A stretch of DNA of 17,785 nt from the NCBI GenBank assembly GCA_910577445.1, contig CAJTMZ010000035.1, positions 15,373 to 33,157 on the forward strand, given 5' to 3'. Below are positions 7,325-14,055 of the stretch, piece after piece. The notes under the pieces were generated by a model. The model was not told the origin of the DNA. It saw only the letters and a list, made by a program, of their open reading frames with translations, and searched no databases. Within the stretch, counting starts at the first letter, position 1, and every line of letters begins with the position of its first letter. Source of the stretch: an uncultured Lachnospiraceae bacterium. Lineage in GTDB: Bacteria; Bacillota; Clostridia; Lachnospirales; Lachnospiraceae. A program made the translations under genes and the position numbers.

Positions 7325-8704
7325 TCAAAGAACGGCGACGGCTTCCGCGATGTTTTTTACGCCAATCACCCTGATTCCCGTGATTTCCTTCAGGCTCTGC
7401 GCGCATACGGAAGGCACCATACAGGTGGTAAATCCAAGCTTTTTCGCCTCCTGCACTCTGGCCTGAATCATGCTGATTCCCCTGACCTCCCCGCTCAGCC
7501 CCACCTCGCCCATGGCGATAAGCCCGCTGTCAATCACCCTGTTTTTAAAGCTGGAAACCACCGCAAGGGCAATGCCAAGGTCGATGGCCGGCTCCAGTAT
7601 CCTGATTCCTCCGGCAATGTTCACATATGCGTCGCAGTTGCCAAGGGAAAGGCCCAGCCTTTTTTCCAGAACGGCAATCAGAAGATTGACCCTGTTAAAA
7701 TCCGTGCCGATGGTCTGGCGTCTGGGGATTCCGAAGCTGGAATGGCTCACAAGGGCCTGGATTTCCACAAGCATGGGCCTGGTTCCCTCCATAGAACACA
7801 CCACAACGGAGCCGCTTGCCTCCTTGGGCTTGCCGCTTAACATAAACTCCGAGGGATTTTCCACCTCTATAAGCCCTGCGGATTCCATCTCGAAAACGCC
7901 AATCTCATTGGTGGAGCCGAACCGGTTCTTTACGCCCCGGAGAATGCGGTAGGAGGCATGCCTGTCCCCCTCAAAATAAAGTACCGTGTCCACCATATGC
8001 TCAAGCACTCTAGGTCCCGCCACCGTTCCTTCCTTTGTCACGTGGCCCACGATAAAAACGGCGATATTCATCCCTTTCGCCAACTGCAGAAGAACGTTTG
8101 TGGCCTCCCGTACCTGGGAAACGCTTCCCGGCGCGGAAGAAATATCCTCGTGGAACATGGTCTGGATGGAATCGATTACCACCACGTCGGGGTGCATATG
8201 TCTGATGGTCTCCTCTATCAGGCCAAGGCCGTTTTCGCAAAGAAGCTTTAAGTTTTCATTAAATTCTCCCACGCGCATCGCACGCAGCTTAATCTGCTTT
8301 AAGGATTCCTCCCCCGACACATAAAGGACCTGCCGCTTATCAAACGCCAGATTCCTGCACACCTGCAAAAGCAGGGTGGATTTGCCGATGCCCGGGTCGC
8401 CGCCCACCAGCGTAAGAGACCCCCGGACCAGCCCGCCGCCAAGCACCCTGTCAAGCTCCTGCATCCGGGTGGTCATTCTGTCTTCCTCTTCTAAGGAAAT
8501 CTCCGAAAGCGCAGTCGGCGCCGGCCGCTCCCCTATTCCTTTTTTATTTTTATCAGGCCCGCCCATCTTGCGGCTTCCCGTCACCAGCGTCTCTTCCACA
8601 AAACTGTTCCATTCCCTGCAGCCGGGACACTGTCCCATCCATTTTGAAGATTCATAACCGCAGCTTTGACAGAAGAATATAGTTGTATTCTTTCCTTTTG
8701 CCAT
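7325..8704 (-). CDS. radA: DNA repair protein RadA (Sms)
   Basis: RadA is a RecA-related, DnaB-like ATPase/helicase that drives branch migration during recombinational repair. The 459 residues are full length. They show an N-terminal C4 zinc finger (C12, C15, C26, C29), Walker A GDPGIGKST (102-110), Walker B VVVIDSIQT (174-182), the RadA signature KNRFG (259-263), and a Lon-protease-like C-terminal domain (~330-459, including GGIRILEPAIDLGIALAVVSS). The ATG follows GGAGAG by 8 nt. The gene stands alone, between the terminator of the small upstream gene and the LCP gene. Confidence 0.97.
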   Translation of the reverse strand: MAKGKNTTIFFCQSCGYESSKWMGQCPGCREWNSFVEETLVTGSRKMGGPDKNKKGIGERPAPTALSEISLEEEDRMTTRMQELDRVLGGGLVRGSLTLVGGDPGIGKSTLLLQVCRNLAFDKRQVLYVSGEESLKQIKLRAMRVGEFNENLKLLCENGLGLIEETIRHMHPDVVVIDSIQTMFHEDISSAPGSVSQVREATNVLLQLAKGMNIAVFIVGHVTKEGTVAGPRVLEHMVDTVLYFEGDRHASYRILRGVKNRFGSTNEIGVFEMESAGLIEVENPSEFMLSGKPKEASGSVVVCSMEGTRPMLVEIQALVSHSSFGIPRRQTIGTDFNRVNLLIAVLEKRLGLSLGNCDAYVNIAGGIRILEPAIDLGIALAVVSSFKNRVIDSGLIAMGEVGLSGEVRGISMIQARVQEAKKLGFTTCMVPSVCAQSLKEITGIRVIGVKNIAEAVAVL

Positions 8705-8749
8705 AAAAAATACTCTCCGTTTAAACAGGGAAGATTTTCATTCCCCATA

Positions 8750-8796
8750 CAATAAAAGAAGCCGCTGCAAAAAATCTTTTCCGTTTTGCAGCAGCC
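8750..8796 (-). terminator. Intrinsic terminator between the 136-aa protein gene and radA
   Basis: GCTGCAAAA (8764-8772) and TTTTGCAGC (8784-8792) form a perfect 9-bp stem, extended by two pairs past one mismatch, around an 11-nt loop. On the minus strand it is followed by a T-rich tail, TTCTTTTATT. It ends the 8822-9232 transcript about 26 bp past its stop codon and separates it from radA. Confidence 0.7.
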
Positions 8797-8821
8797 TCCG
8801 TTTTGTTGTCTTTTTTCGCTT

Positions 8822-9232
8822 TTATCTTTTTATTTTTACATCAGCTTTCCCTGTTTCCGAAAACTCTACGCTTAAATTCAGCTTACCACCTAAATTTGTC
8901 TTCATTTTGCCGATGCTTTTTTCATCGACAAAAACCTCGTACTCGGTGTCTTCATTGAGCCCTAACGTAAGCTGCGCGTCCTCGCTGCCTTCCACCGTAA
9001 AGTTTACCTCGCCCGCCGTCTCCGCAAAGTGGGTAACACTGGTTCCCGGCACCGACTCATAAGCAAACATTCCGTTTTTTTCCAGCTTTGTCATGGTTTT
9101 AAAGGTTTTTACCTTGTATAAATCCCCGTAATGCTCAAAATCTTCCAGTTTGGCCTTTGCCTCCAGCATATGGTTGCCAAAACTGATGGTTCCGTCGGCT
9201 TCCGACCGTAATAATTCCTCTACAACTGCCAT
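8822..9232 (-). CDS. Conserved-looking small protein of unknown function, beta-rich
   Basis: This is a 136-residue soluble protein without signal peptide, TM helix or cysteines. It begins MAVVEELLRSEADGTISFGN, is rich in alternating hydrophobic/charged stretches typical of beta sandwiches (KLEDFEHYGDLYKVKTFKTM, YEVFVDEKSIGKMKT, GGKLNLSVEF), and ends KADVKIKR. The ATG is 10 nt after a perfect AGGAGG, arguing for real, efficient translation. Similar small Lachnospiraceae proteins are, as I recall, sometimes labelled endosialidase in databases. I see no catalytic signature to support that name, so I leave the function open. It lies 95 bp downstream of clpC and ends at a terminator. It is either the last gene of that operon or a single gene with a promoter in the gap. 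Confidence 0.85.
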   Translation of the reverse strand: MAVVEELLRSEADGTISFGNHMLEAKAKLEDFEHYGDLYKVKTFKTMTKLEKNGMFAYESVPGTSVTHFAETAGEVNFTVEGSEDAQLTLGLNEDTEYEVFVDEKSIGKMKTNLGGKLNLSVEFSETGKADVKIKR

Positions 9233-9272
9233 TGTCTTATGTCCTCCTGCTGTCCCCTTATGTTTATCAGGT

Positions 9273-9283
9273 TACTGTCAGTA
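9273..9283. promoter_or_regulatory. Small perfect palindrome near a TATACT-like -10, possible operator
   Basis: TACTGTCAGTA has perfect 5-bp arms around one central base. On the minus strand it overlaps TATACT in an AT-rich stretch 40-60 bp upstream of the 136-aa protein gene, where a -10 region could be. No convincing -35 was found. It is short enough to be chance. Confidence 0.2.
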
Positions 9284-9327
9284 TAATATATTTTTGCGCT
9301 GATATCCACCGGAAAATTCTAAAATTT

Positions 9328-11781
9328 TTATTTTTCATCCGACGTCTGGAAAACCACCGCTCCCTTGCGGTACCCGGCCGTCACCGTATCTCCCGCCTTA
9401 ACGCGGCCTGCCAATATCTCCTCGGCCAGTTTGTCCTCCACCACGTTCTGGAGCGCCCGTTTAAGGGGCCTTGCTCCCATCTTTTCGTCGGAATATTTGC
9501 TCAGGATATGCTCTTTCAGCGCGCTGCTCACCGAAAGCTTTATCTGCATCTGTTCCCTGCACCTCTTTGCCAGATTGCTGCCAAGAAGGTTGATGATTTC
9601 ATGCATTTCCTTTTTGTCAAGAGGCTGGAACACCATAATCTCGTCAATCCGGTTAATAAATTCCGGCTTGAAAAGCTTTTTAACCTCCTCCATCACCCCG
9701 GCTTTCATCTTTTCATAGTCCTGCTCCTTAGAAGTTTCTATGGAAAACCCGAGATTTTTCGGGGACACAATCCTCTGCGCCCCGGCGTTGGAGGTCATAA
9801 TCAGTATGGTATTTTTAAAGCTCACCTTGCGGCCCTTGGAATCCGTGATATGACCGTCGTCAAGAACCTGGAGAAGCACATTGAAAACATCGGGATGGGC
9901 CTTTTCGATTTCATCAAAAAGCACCACGGAATAAGGATTTTTCCTTATCTTTTCGCTGAGCTGGCCGCCTTCTTCAAAGCCCACGTATCCCGGCGGCGAA
10001 CCAATCATCTTCGATACGGAATGGCCCTCCATGTACTCCGACATGTCCACCCGGATAAGCGCGCTCTCCGTCCCGAACATGGCCTCTGCAAGAGCCTTGC
10101 TAAGCTCCGTCTTTCCCACGCCCGTAGGCCCTAAAAACAGGAAGGAACCGATGGGTCTTCCCGGGTCCTGCAGTCCCACTCTGCCCCGCCTGATGGCTCT
10201 TGAAACGGCGCTTACCGCCGCCGACTGTCCGATGACGCGTTTGTGCAGCACCTTTTCCAGCCTGAGCAGCCTTTCGCTTTCTTTCTCCGTCAGCTTCTTC
10301 ACCGGCACCTTTGTCCAGGCGGAAACCACTTCCGCGATTTCGTTTTCTCCCACCACAAGACTGCTTTCCGTCTGCTGCCTGCGCTTCCGCTCCCTGGCCC
10401 TCTCGTAATTTCTGATAAGCTTTTCCTGCTCTCTTCGCACCTCTCCCGCCTTTTCAAACTCCTGATTTTTCAGGCAGTCCTCCACCTGGGCGTCCATGTC
10501 CTGAATCCTAAGCAGCATTTCCTTTAAGTTTTCCGGCGTTCTGGTATTGTTTAACCTGACCGCAGCCGCGGCCTCGTCAATCAAATCTATGGCTTTATCG
10601 GGCAGGTTCCTGTCGTTGATATAGCGCTCAGACAACTGCACCGCGGCCGCAATGGCCTCCTGCGTAATCGTGACTCTGTGGTGCTCCTCGTATTTGGGCG
10701 CGACCCCCTTTAGGATTTCCACCGCTTCCTCTATGGTGGGCTCCTCCACATAAACCGACTGGAAACGGCGCTCTAAGGCGGCGTCCTTCTCCACGTATTT
10801 GTGATACTCCGCCACGGTGGTGGCGCCAATCATCTGCAGCTCCCCTCTCGCAAGGGATGGCTTTAAGATGTTGGAAGCGTCGATTGCGCCCTCCGCGCCT
10901 CCCGCCCCGATAATCGTGTGCATCTCGTCCAGGAAAAGGATGACGTTGCCGTCCTCCTCCACTTCCCGGATAACCTTCTTGATTCGCTCCTCAAACTCGC
11001 CCCTGTATTTGGAGCCCGCCACCATCCCCGACAAATCCAGGGTAAGCAGCCTTTTATTCTGTACGGTAAAGGGAACTTCGCCCGCCACGATGCGCAGGGC
11101 AAGTCCTTCCACCACCGCCGTCTTTCCCACTCCCGGCTCTCCAATCAGGCAGGGATTGTTCTTGGTTCTGCGGCTCAATATTTCAATGACTCTTTTGATT
11201 TCGCTTTCCCTGCCGATAACGGGGTCAAGGGCTCCGGCCGCCGCAAGGGCGGTCAAATCCCGGCTGTACTGCTCCAGGGCGGAAGCCGCACGGCCTTTTC
11301 TTGCCTGCTTCCTGCCCAAATCCTCTTTATACAGATTGCCGTCCTCGCCCATGGAAACCAGCGTATCCGCATAAAGCTTCTGTACGGAAATCCCCAGGGT
11401 GTTAAGCAGCCGCACGGCCACGTTTTCCCCCTCCCTCAGCATGGCGAGCAGTATGTGCTCCGTGCCGGTGGCGTTCGCTCCAAAACGGTCCGCCTGCCTG
11501 TGAGCCTCCTCTAACACGAATCTGGCTCTCGGGGAATACCCCTCCCGCTCCTTTACGGAAACCGTCACCTCCGGCATAATCAGTTCCCGTATCATTTCCA
11601 CTATTTTTTCTTCGTCTGCGCCGTTTGCCTTAAGGACCCTGGCCGCAACCCCCTCTTTCTCTCTGAGAAGGCCCACCAGAATATGCTCCGTGCCCACATA
11701 TCCGGCACTCATTCTGGACGCCATTTTCTCCGCAAGGGACAGCGCCGTCCTTGCTCTGTCCGTAAAACCGCCTGACTGCAT
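9328..11781 (-). CDS. clpC: AAA+ unfoldase ClpC (ATP-dependent Clp protease ATP-binding subunit)
   Basis: ClpC unfolds substrates and feeds them to ClpP; it is a central quality-control and regulatory protease component. The 817 residues show two Clp_N repeats (~5-75 and 80-145), AAA-1 with Walker A GEPGVGKT (214-221) and Walker B ILFLDE (281-286), the ClpC-type middle domain with a UVR motif (~434-460, LKNQEFEKAGEVRREQEKL), and AAA-2 with GPTGVGKT (551-558) and LFDE (621-624). LGF (677-679) stands where the ClpP-docking loop is expected. ATG 11781 is chosen because GGAGG lies 8 nt upstream inside the gntR end. The gntR stop codon is only 1 bp away, which implies translational coupling. In many Firmicutes clpC follows ctsR-mcsA-mcsB; none of these is present here. 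Confidence 0.96.
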   Translation of the reverse strand: MQSGGFTDRARTALSLAEKMASRMSAGYVGTEHILVGLLREKEGVAARVLKANGADEEKIVEMIRELIMPEVTVSVKEREGYSPRARFVLEEAHRQADRFGANATGTEHILLAMLREGENVAVRLLNTLGISVQKLYADTLVSMGEDGNLYKEDLGRKQARKGRAASALEQYSRDLTALAAAGALDPVIGRESEIKRVIEILSRRTKNNPCLIGEPGVGKTAVVEGLALRIVAGEVPFTVQNKRLLTLDLSGMVAGSKYRGEFEERIKKVIREVEEDGNVILFLDEMHTIIGAGGAEGAIDASNILKPSLARGELQMIGATTVAEYHKYVEKDAALERRFQSVYVEEPTIEEAVEILKGVAPKYEEHHRVTITQEAIAAAVQLSERYINDRNLPDKAIDLIDEAAAAVRLNNTRTPENLKEMLLRIQDMDAQVEDCLKNQEFEKAGEVRREQEKLIRNYERARERKRRQQTESSLVVGENEIAEVVSAWTKVPVKKLTEKESERLLRLEKVLHKRVIGQSAAVSAVSRAIRRGRVGLQDPGRPIGSFLFLGPTGVGKTELSKALAEAMFGTESALIRVDMSEYMEGHSVSKMIGSPPGYVGFEEGGQLSEKIRKNPYSVVLFDEIEKAHPDVFNVLLQVLDDGHITDSKGRKVSFKNTILIMTSNAGAQRIVSPKNLGFSIETSKEQDYEKMKAGVMEEVKKLFKPEFINRIDEIMVFQPLDKKEMHEIINLLGSNLAKRCREQMQIKLSVSSALKEHILSKYSDEKMGARPLKRALQNVVEDKLAEEILAGRVKAGDTVTAGYRKGAVVFQTSDEK

Positions 11782-11782
11782 A

Positions 11783-12157
11783 TTAGGCTCCTCCAAATTC
11801 TTCATATATTTCATCAATCATCTGATACACTTCATCTTTAGAAACACCTTTGCAGATACCTTTTGCAAGTATTACCCGCAGATTTTCGTCCATCTCACGC
11901 AAAGACGTAAGTTTATCAGCGTCCAAAGCAATTACGGCGCCCTTTCTTCTGTCCACCTTTACAAAGCCTTCCTGTTTTAACACCGTATAGGCCTTATTTA
12001 CGGTATGCATATTAATACCGATATCATCCGCAAGCTGTCTCACGGAAGGAAGCGCATCCCCCTCCTGGAACTTCGCCGCCGCGATTCCAAGGACGATTTG
12101 ATTGCGAAGCTGCAGATAAAGAGCCTCTTCACTGTTAAAATCTATCTCTATAATCAT
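11783..12157 (-). CDS. GntR-family regulator, short YtrA-type
   Basis: A 124-residue transcription factor with an N-terminal winged helix-turn-helix (~12-77). LPSVRQLADDIGINMHTVNK is the typical GntR recognition region, followed by the wing FVKVDRRKGAVI. The remaining ~45 residues are helical and too short for an effector-binding FCD or UTRA domain, which places it in the YtrA subfamily. Such regulators usually repress a promoter of their own operon, most often with ABC transporters. Here the only downstream partner is clpC, 1 bp away, with the clpC SD inside this gene. ATG 12157 lies 7 nt after AAGGA; a GTG two codons upstream would overlap that signal. The 36-bp gap to the SH3 gene shows no terminator. 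Confidence 0.92.
   Translation of the reverse strand: MIIEIDFNSEEALYLQLRNQIVLGIAAAKFQEGDALPSVRQLADDIGINMHTVNKAYTVLKQEGFVKVDRRKGAVIALDADKLTSLREMDENLRVILAKGICKGVSKDEVYQMIDEIYEEFGGA
11788..11794 (-). promoter_or_regulatory. Shine-Dalgarno of clpC inside the gntR coding end
   Basis: GGAGGAG on the minus strand encodes the final Gly-Gly-Ala region of the GntR protein and sits 8 nt (from GGAGG) before clpC ATG 11781. It decides the clpC start and ties clpC translation to gntR. Confidence 0.75.
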
Positions 12158-12193
12158 ATGCACATCCTTCCTGTCACTAAACGGTCATGCATT

Positions 12194-13552
12194 TTACAAA
12201 TCCTTATCATCCATATTCAGAAATTCAAACTCGAACTCGTCGTCGTCAATCAGGAAATTCTGAGGCTTTCTGGACGCCGGCTTTCTTGCCGGTTCCGCTT
12301 CAGCCGCATACAGCTCCCTCTCGCTCTTTGCTCTTTGCCGAGCCGGTCTCTCCCCGGATTTCGCGGAACGTTCCCGGCTCTCCGAAGAGGATGTCCTTCT
12401 TCTCCTTGCCGGCGCTTCCTCCTCTTCTTCCGCTTCCGCTCTTCTTGTTCTGCGCTTACGCACCGGAGCTTCTTCCTCCTCCGCGTCTTCCTCTTCTTCT
12501 GCTTCTTCCTCCTCCTCTTCCTCTTCTTCCTCATATTCGTAATCATAGGAAAGGGAGCGTACCTTGAAGATAAGAGCCGTCACGGCTATAAACAGCAGCA
12601 CAATGACAACTGCAAGGACAATGATAATAATCTTGCCGTTATCCACTCTCTCCTGAAGCTTCTGATTATTTTCATTGGCAGTGCCTACCGCCGTCAAAAG
12701 TTCGTTTAACTTCTGTCTGTTTCCCTCGATATTGTTGTAAAGATAATACTCATATTCCCCGGTATCATTCTGGGCATAGACTATTTCGTAGTCGTTATGC
12801 TCCGGTTCGGGAGCCGGCTGCGCTTCTCCCTCGGGATTTTCTCCGCCTTCGCCGCCCTCCGGCGCTTCTCCCTCGGGATTTTCTCCGCCTTCGCCGCCTT
12901 CCGGCGCTTCTCCCTCGGGATTTTCTCCGCCTTCACCGCCCTCCGGCGAGCCTGCCACGCCGGCTTCTACCAAATCCCAGCGCACATAACCCTCTACCGT
13001 CTTTCCGTTATAGTTACAGGTAATCTGATACCATTTCGTCCCTGAATTATCGGTTGCCTCTCCAATCAATGTGACTGCCGTGCCGTTTGGCAGGGAACCC
13101 ACCGCGCTGTGCTGTGTGGAAGCGCCGTTGCGTACCCTTACGTTCTGGCTGGACTTGATTACCGCCGGGGTCTCCCCGATTGCCGTGGGCACTGTTTCCG
13201 CCGGACTTCCCGAAGATGAGGAGTCTGAAGATGCGGGAGTTGTCTCGCTGACCTTGATTTTATCGCTGGTCTCCACCAAATCGCTTCTGATATAGCCGTG
13301 GCCTCCGCCTGAGATGGGAACCTGATACCATACCGTCCCCGCAGCGTCCTTCACCGCGCCCTGAATGTCTATTGTCTTTCCCTGAGTGGTACTGGCCACC
13401 ACCTCACTGTCCATGCTTGCCTGCGCGCGTATTTTTGCGGTTTTGGGAATCACCTTGCCTTCCGCTGCGAAACCGGTAATCGCGGTCATGCCAAATACCG
13501 CTAAAAACAGTAAAAAACCGGCCAGACGCTTTGTCACATTTAACCTCTTCAT
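12194..13552 (-). CDS. Secreted/anchored SH3b-domain protein with charged cytoplasmic tail, function unknown
   Basis: The 452 residues divide into clear parts. A signal peptide (1-~30, ending TGFAA) is followed by two bacterial SH3 domains (~33-95 and ~134-197, each with VWYQ/KWYQ and GYIRSDLVE/GYVRWDLVE) and a Ser/Thr/Pro linker between them. Next come three 14-residue Glu/Gly/Pro repeats (203-244), a probable short coiled coil (~274-306), one TM helix (~308-329) and a ~120-residue cytoplasmic tail. The tail alternates poly-Glu (338-361), KRRTRR, further Glu and RRRR, and ends in an aromatic/acidic motif near NFLIDDDEFEFEF. SH3b domains commonly bind peptidoglycan, so an envelope-facing sensor or scaffold is possible but unproven. 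ATG 13552 follows GAGGGA by 9 nt and begins the signal peptide; longer upstream frames overlap the previous gene. Neighbours: zinc/HTH gene 13 bp upstream, gntR-clpC downstream. Confidence 0.88.
   Translation of the reverse strand: MKRLNVTKRLAGFLLFLAVFGMTAITGFAAEGKVIPKTAKIRAQASMDSEVVASTTQGKTIDIQGAVKDAAGTVWYQVPISGGGHGYIRSDLVETSDKIKVSETTPASSDSSSSGSPAETVPTAIGETPAVIKSSQNVRVRNGASTQHSAVGSLPNGTAVTLIGEATDNSGTKWYQITCNYNGKTVEGYVRWDLVEAGVAGSPEGGEGGENPEGEAPEGGEGGENPEGEAPEGGEGGENPEGEAQPAPEPEHNDYEIVYAQNDTGEYEYYLYNNIEGNRQKLNELLTAVGTANENNQKLQERVDNGKIIIIVLAVVIVLLFIAVTALIFKVRSLSYDYEYEEEEEEEEEEAEEEEDAEEEEAPVRKRRTRRAEAEEEEEAPARRRRTSSSESRERSAKSGERPARQRAKSERELYAAEAEPARKPASRKPQNFLIDDDEFEFEFLNMDDKDL
12821..12946. 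repeat. Three 42-bp tandem repeats in the SH3b protein gene
   Basis: Three head-to-tail 42-bp units (12821-12862, 12863-12904, 12905-12946) encode EGGEGGENPEGEAP-type 14-mers. Only two base differences were seen among the units, in the segment gccgccctcc / gccgccttcc / accgccctcc. These are third-position changes that leave the residues unchanged. Near-identity suggests recent duplication and likely copy-number variation between strains. Confidence 0.92.
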
Positions 13553-13565
13553 TTCTATTATTCCC

Positions 13566-14036
13566 TCATCTTTCTCGTGTATAACGTTTGCTTCCATCAT
13601 CTCCTGTACGTTCTTTACCGTAACCGGCCATAGCCATCTTTCTCTGTCTTTCGTTTCTGGCCTCCGCTTCCACATTCTTGTGGAACGTATCCTCACACTT
13701 AGGACACAGATGTCCGCTTTTGATTTCCACTCCGCACATTTCGCATTTCAGGAAGCCGCCTCTGTTCTCAATCACTTCAAAACGGTTCTCCTTTACCATC
13801 TGCCGAAGGGATTTGCGGGAAACGCCCGTTTCCATCGATATGTCGGCTACGTTGGCCCCTTTATGCTTTTCCAGATAGCCTCTCACCTTGCCGTAATCAT
13901 CGTACTCAAACTCTCCGCATTCCTCGCACCGGTACTCGCCAAGCCCCTTATATACCAGCACGCCTCCGCATTTTTCACATATTACCGGTCTTTGCTGTTC
14001 CTCTGACAACTGAAGCGCTCTTATTCTATCAGCCAT
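13566..14036 (-). CDS. Zinc-ribbon / HTH / zinc-ribbon protein, YvyF-like (TIGR03826-like)
   Basis: A 156-residue soluble protein with two CxxC pairs at each end of a helical domain: C20/C23 with C37/C40, and C98/C101 with C111/C114. Between them KVRGYLEKHKGANVADISMETGVSRKSLRQMV (~50-82) reads as a helix-turn-helix. This order matches the flagellar-region protein family of Bacillus YvyF. Here, however, no flagellar gene is near, and the C-terminus carries an extra charged tail (120-156). It could bind DNA, RNA or a protein partner; no specific function is claimed. ATG 14036 lies after a purine-rich AGGGGGAG signal; the longer frame to 14108 overlaps purD. It starts 19 bp after the purD stop and ends 13 bp before the SH3b gene. 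Confidence 0.87.
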   Translation of the reverse strand: MADRIRALQLSEEQQRPVICEKCGGVLVYKGLGEYRCEECGEFEYDDYGKVRGYLEKHKGANVADISMETGVSRKSLRQMVKENRFEVIENRGGFLKCEMCGVEIKSGHLCPKCEDTFHKNVEAEARNERQRKMAMAGYGKERTGDDGSKRYTRER

Positions 14037-14055
14037 TTTCTCTTTCTCCCCCTCT

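Noticed and set aside
9300..9327. AT-rich inverted repeat just after clpC as a terminator
   Set aside because: AAAATT/AATTTT arms are weak, G+C-free and lack a clear T-run after the stem on the minus strand.
9232..10134. 300-codon open frame on the plus strand
   Set aside because: It lies antisense to clpC, whose protein is unmistakable, has low-complexity His/Leu/Arg-rich content and shows no family motif.
10863..11144. Second minus-strand frame inside clpC
   Set aside because: It is an out-of-frame shadow of the AAA-1 domain, with no SD and no recognisable protein.
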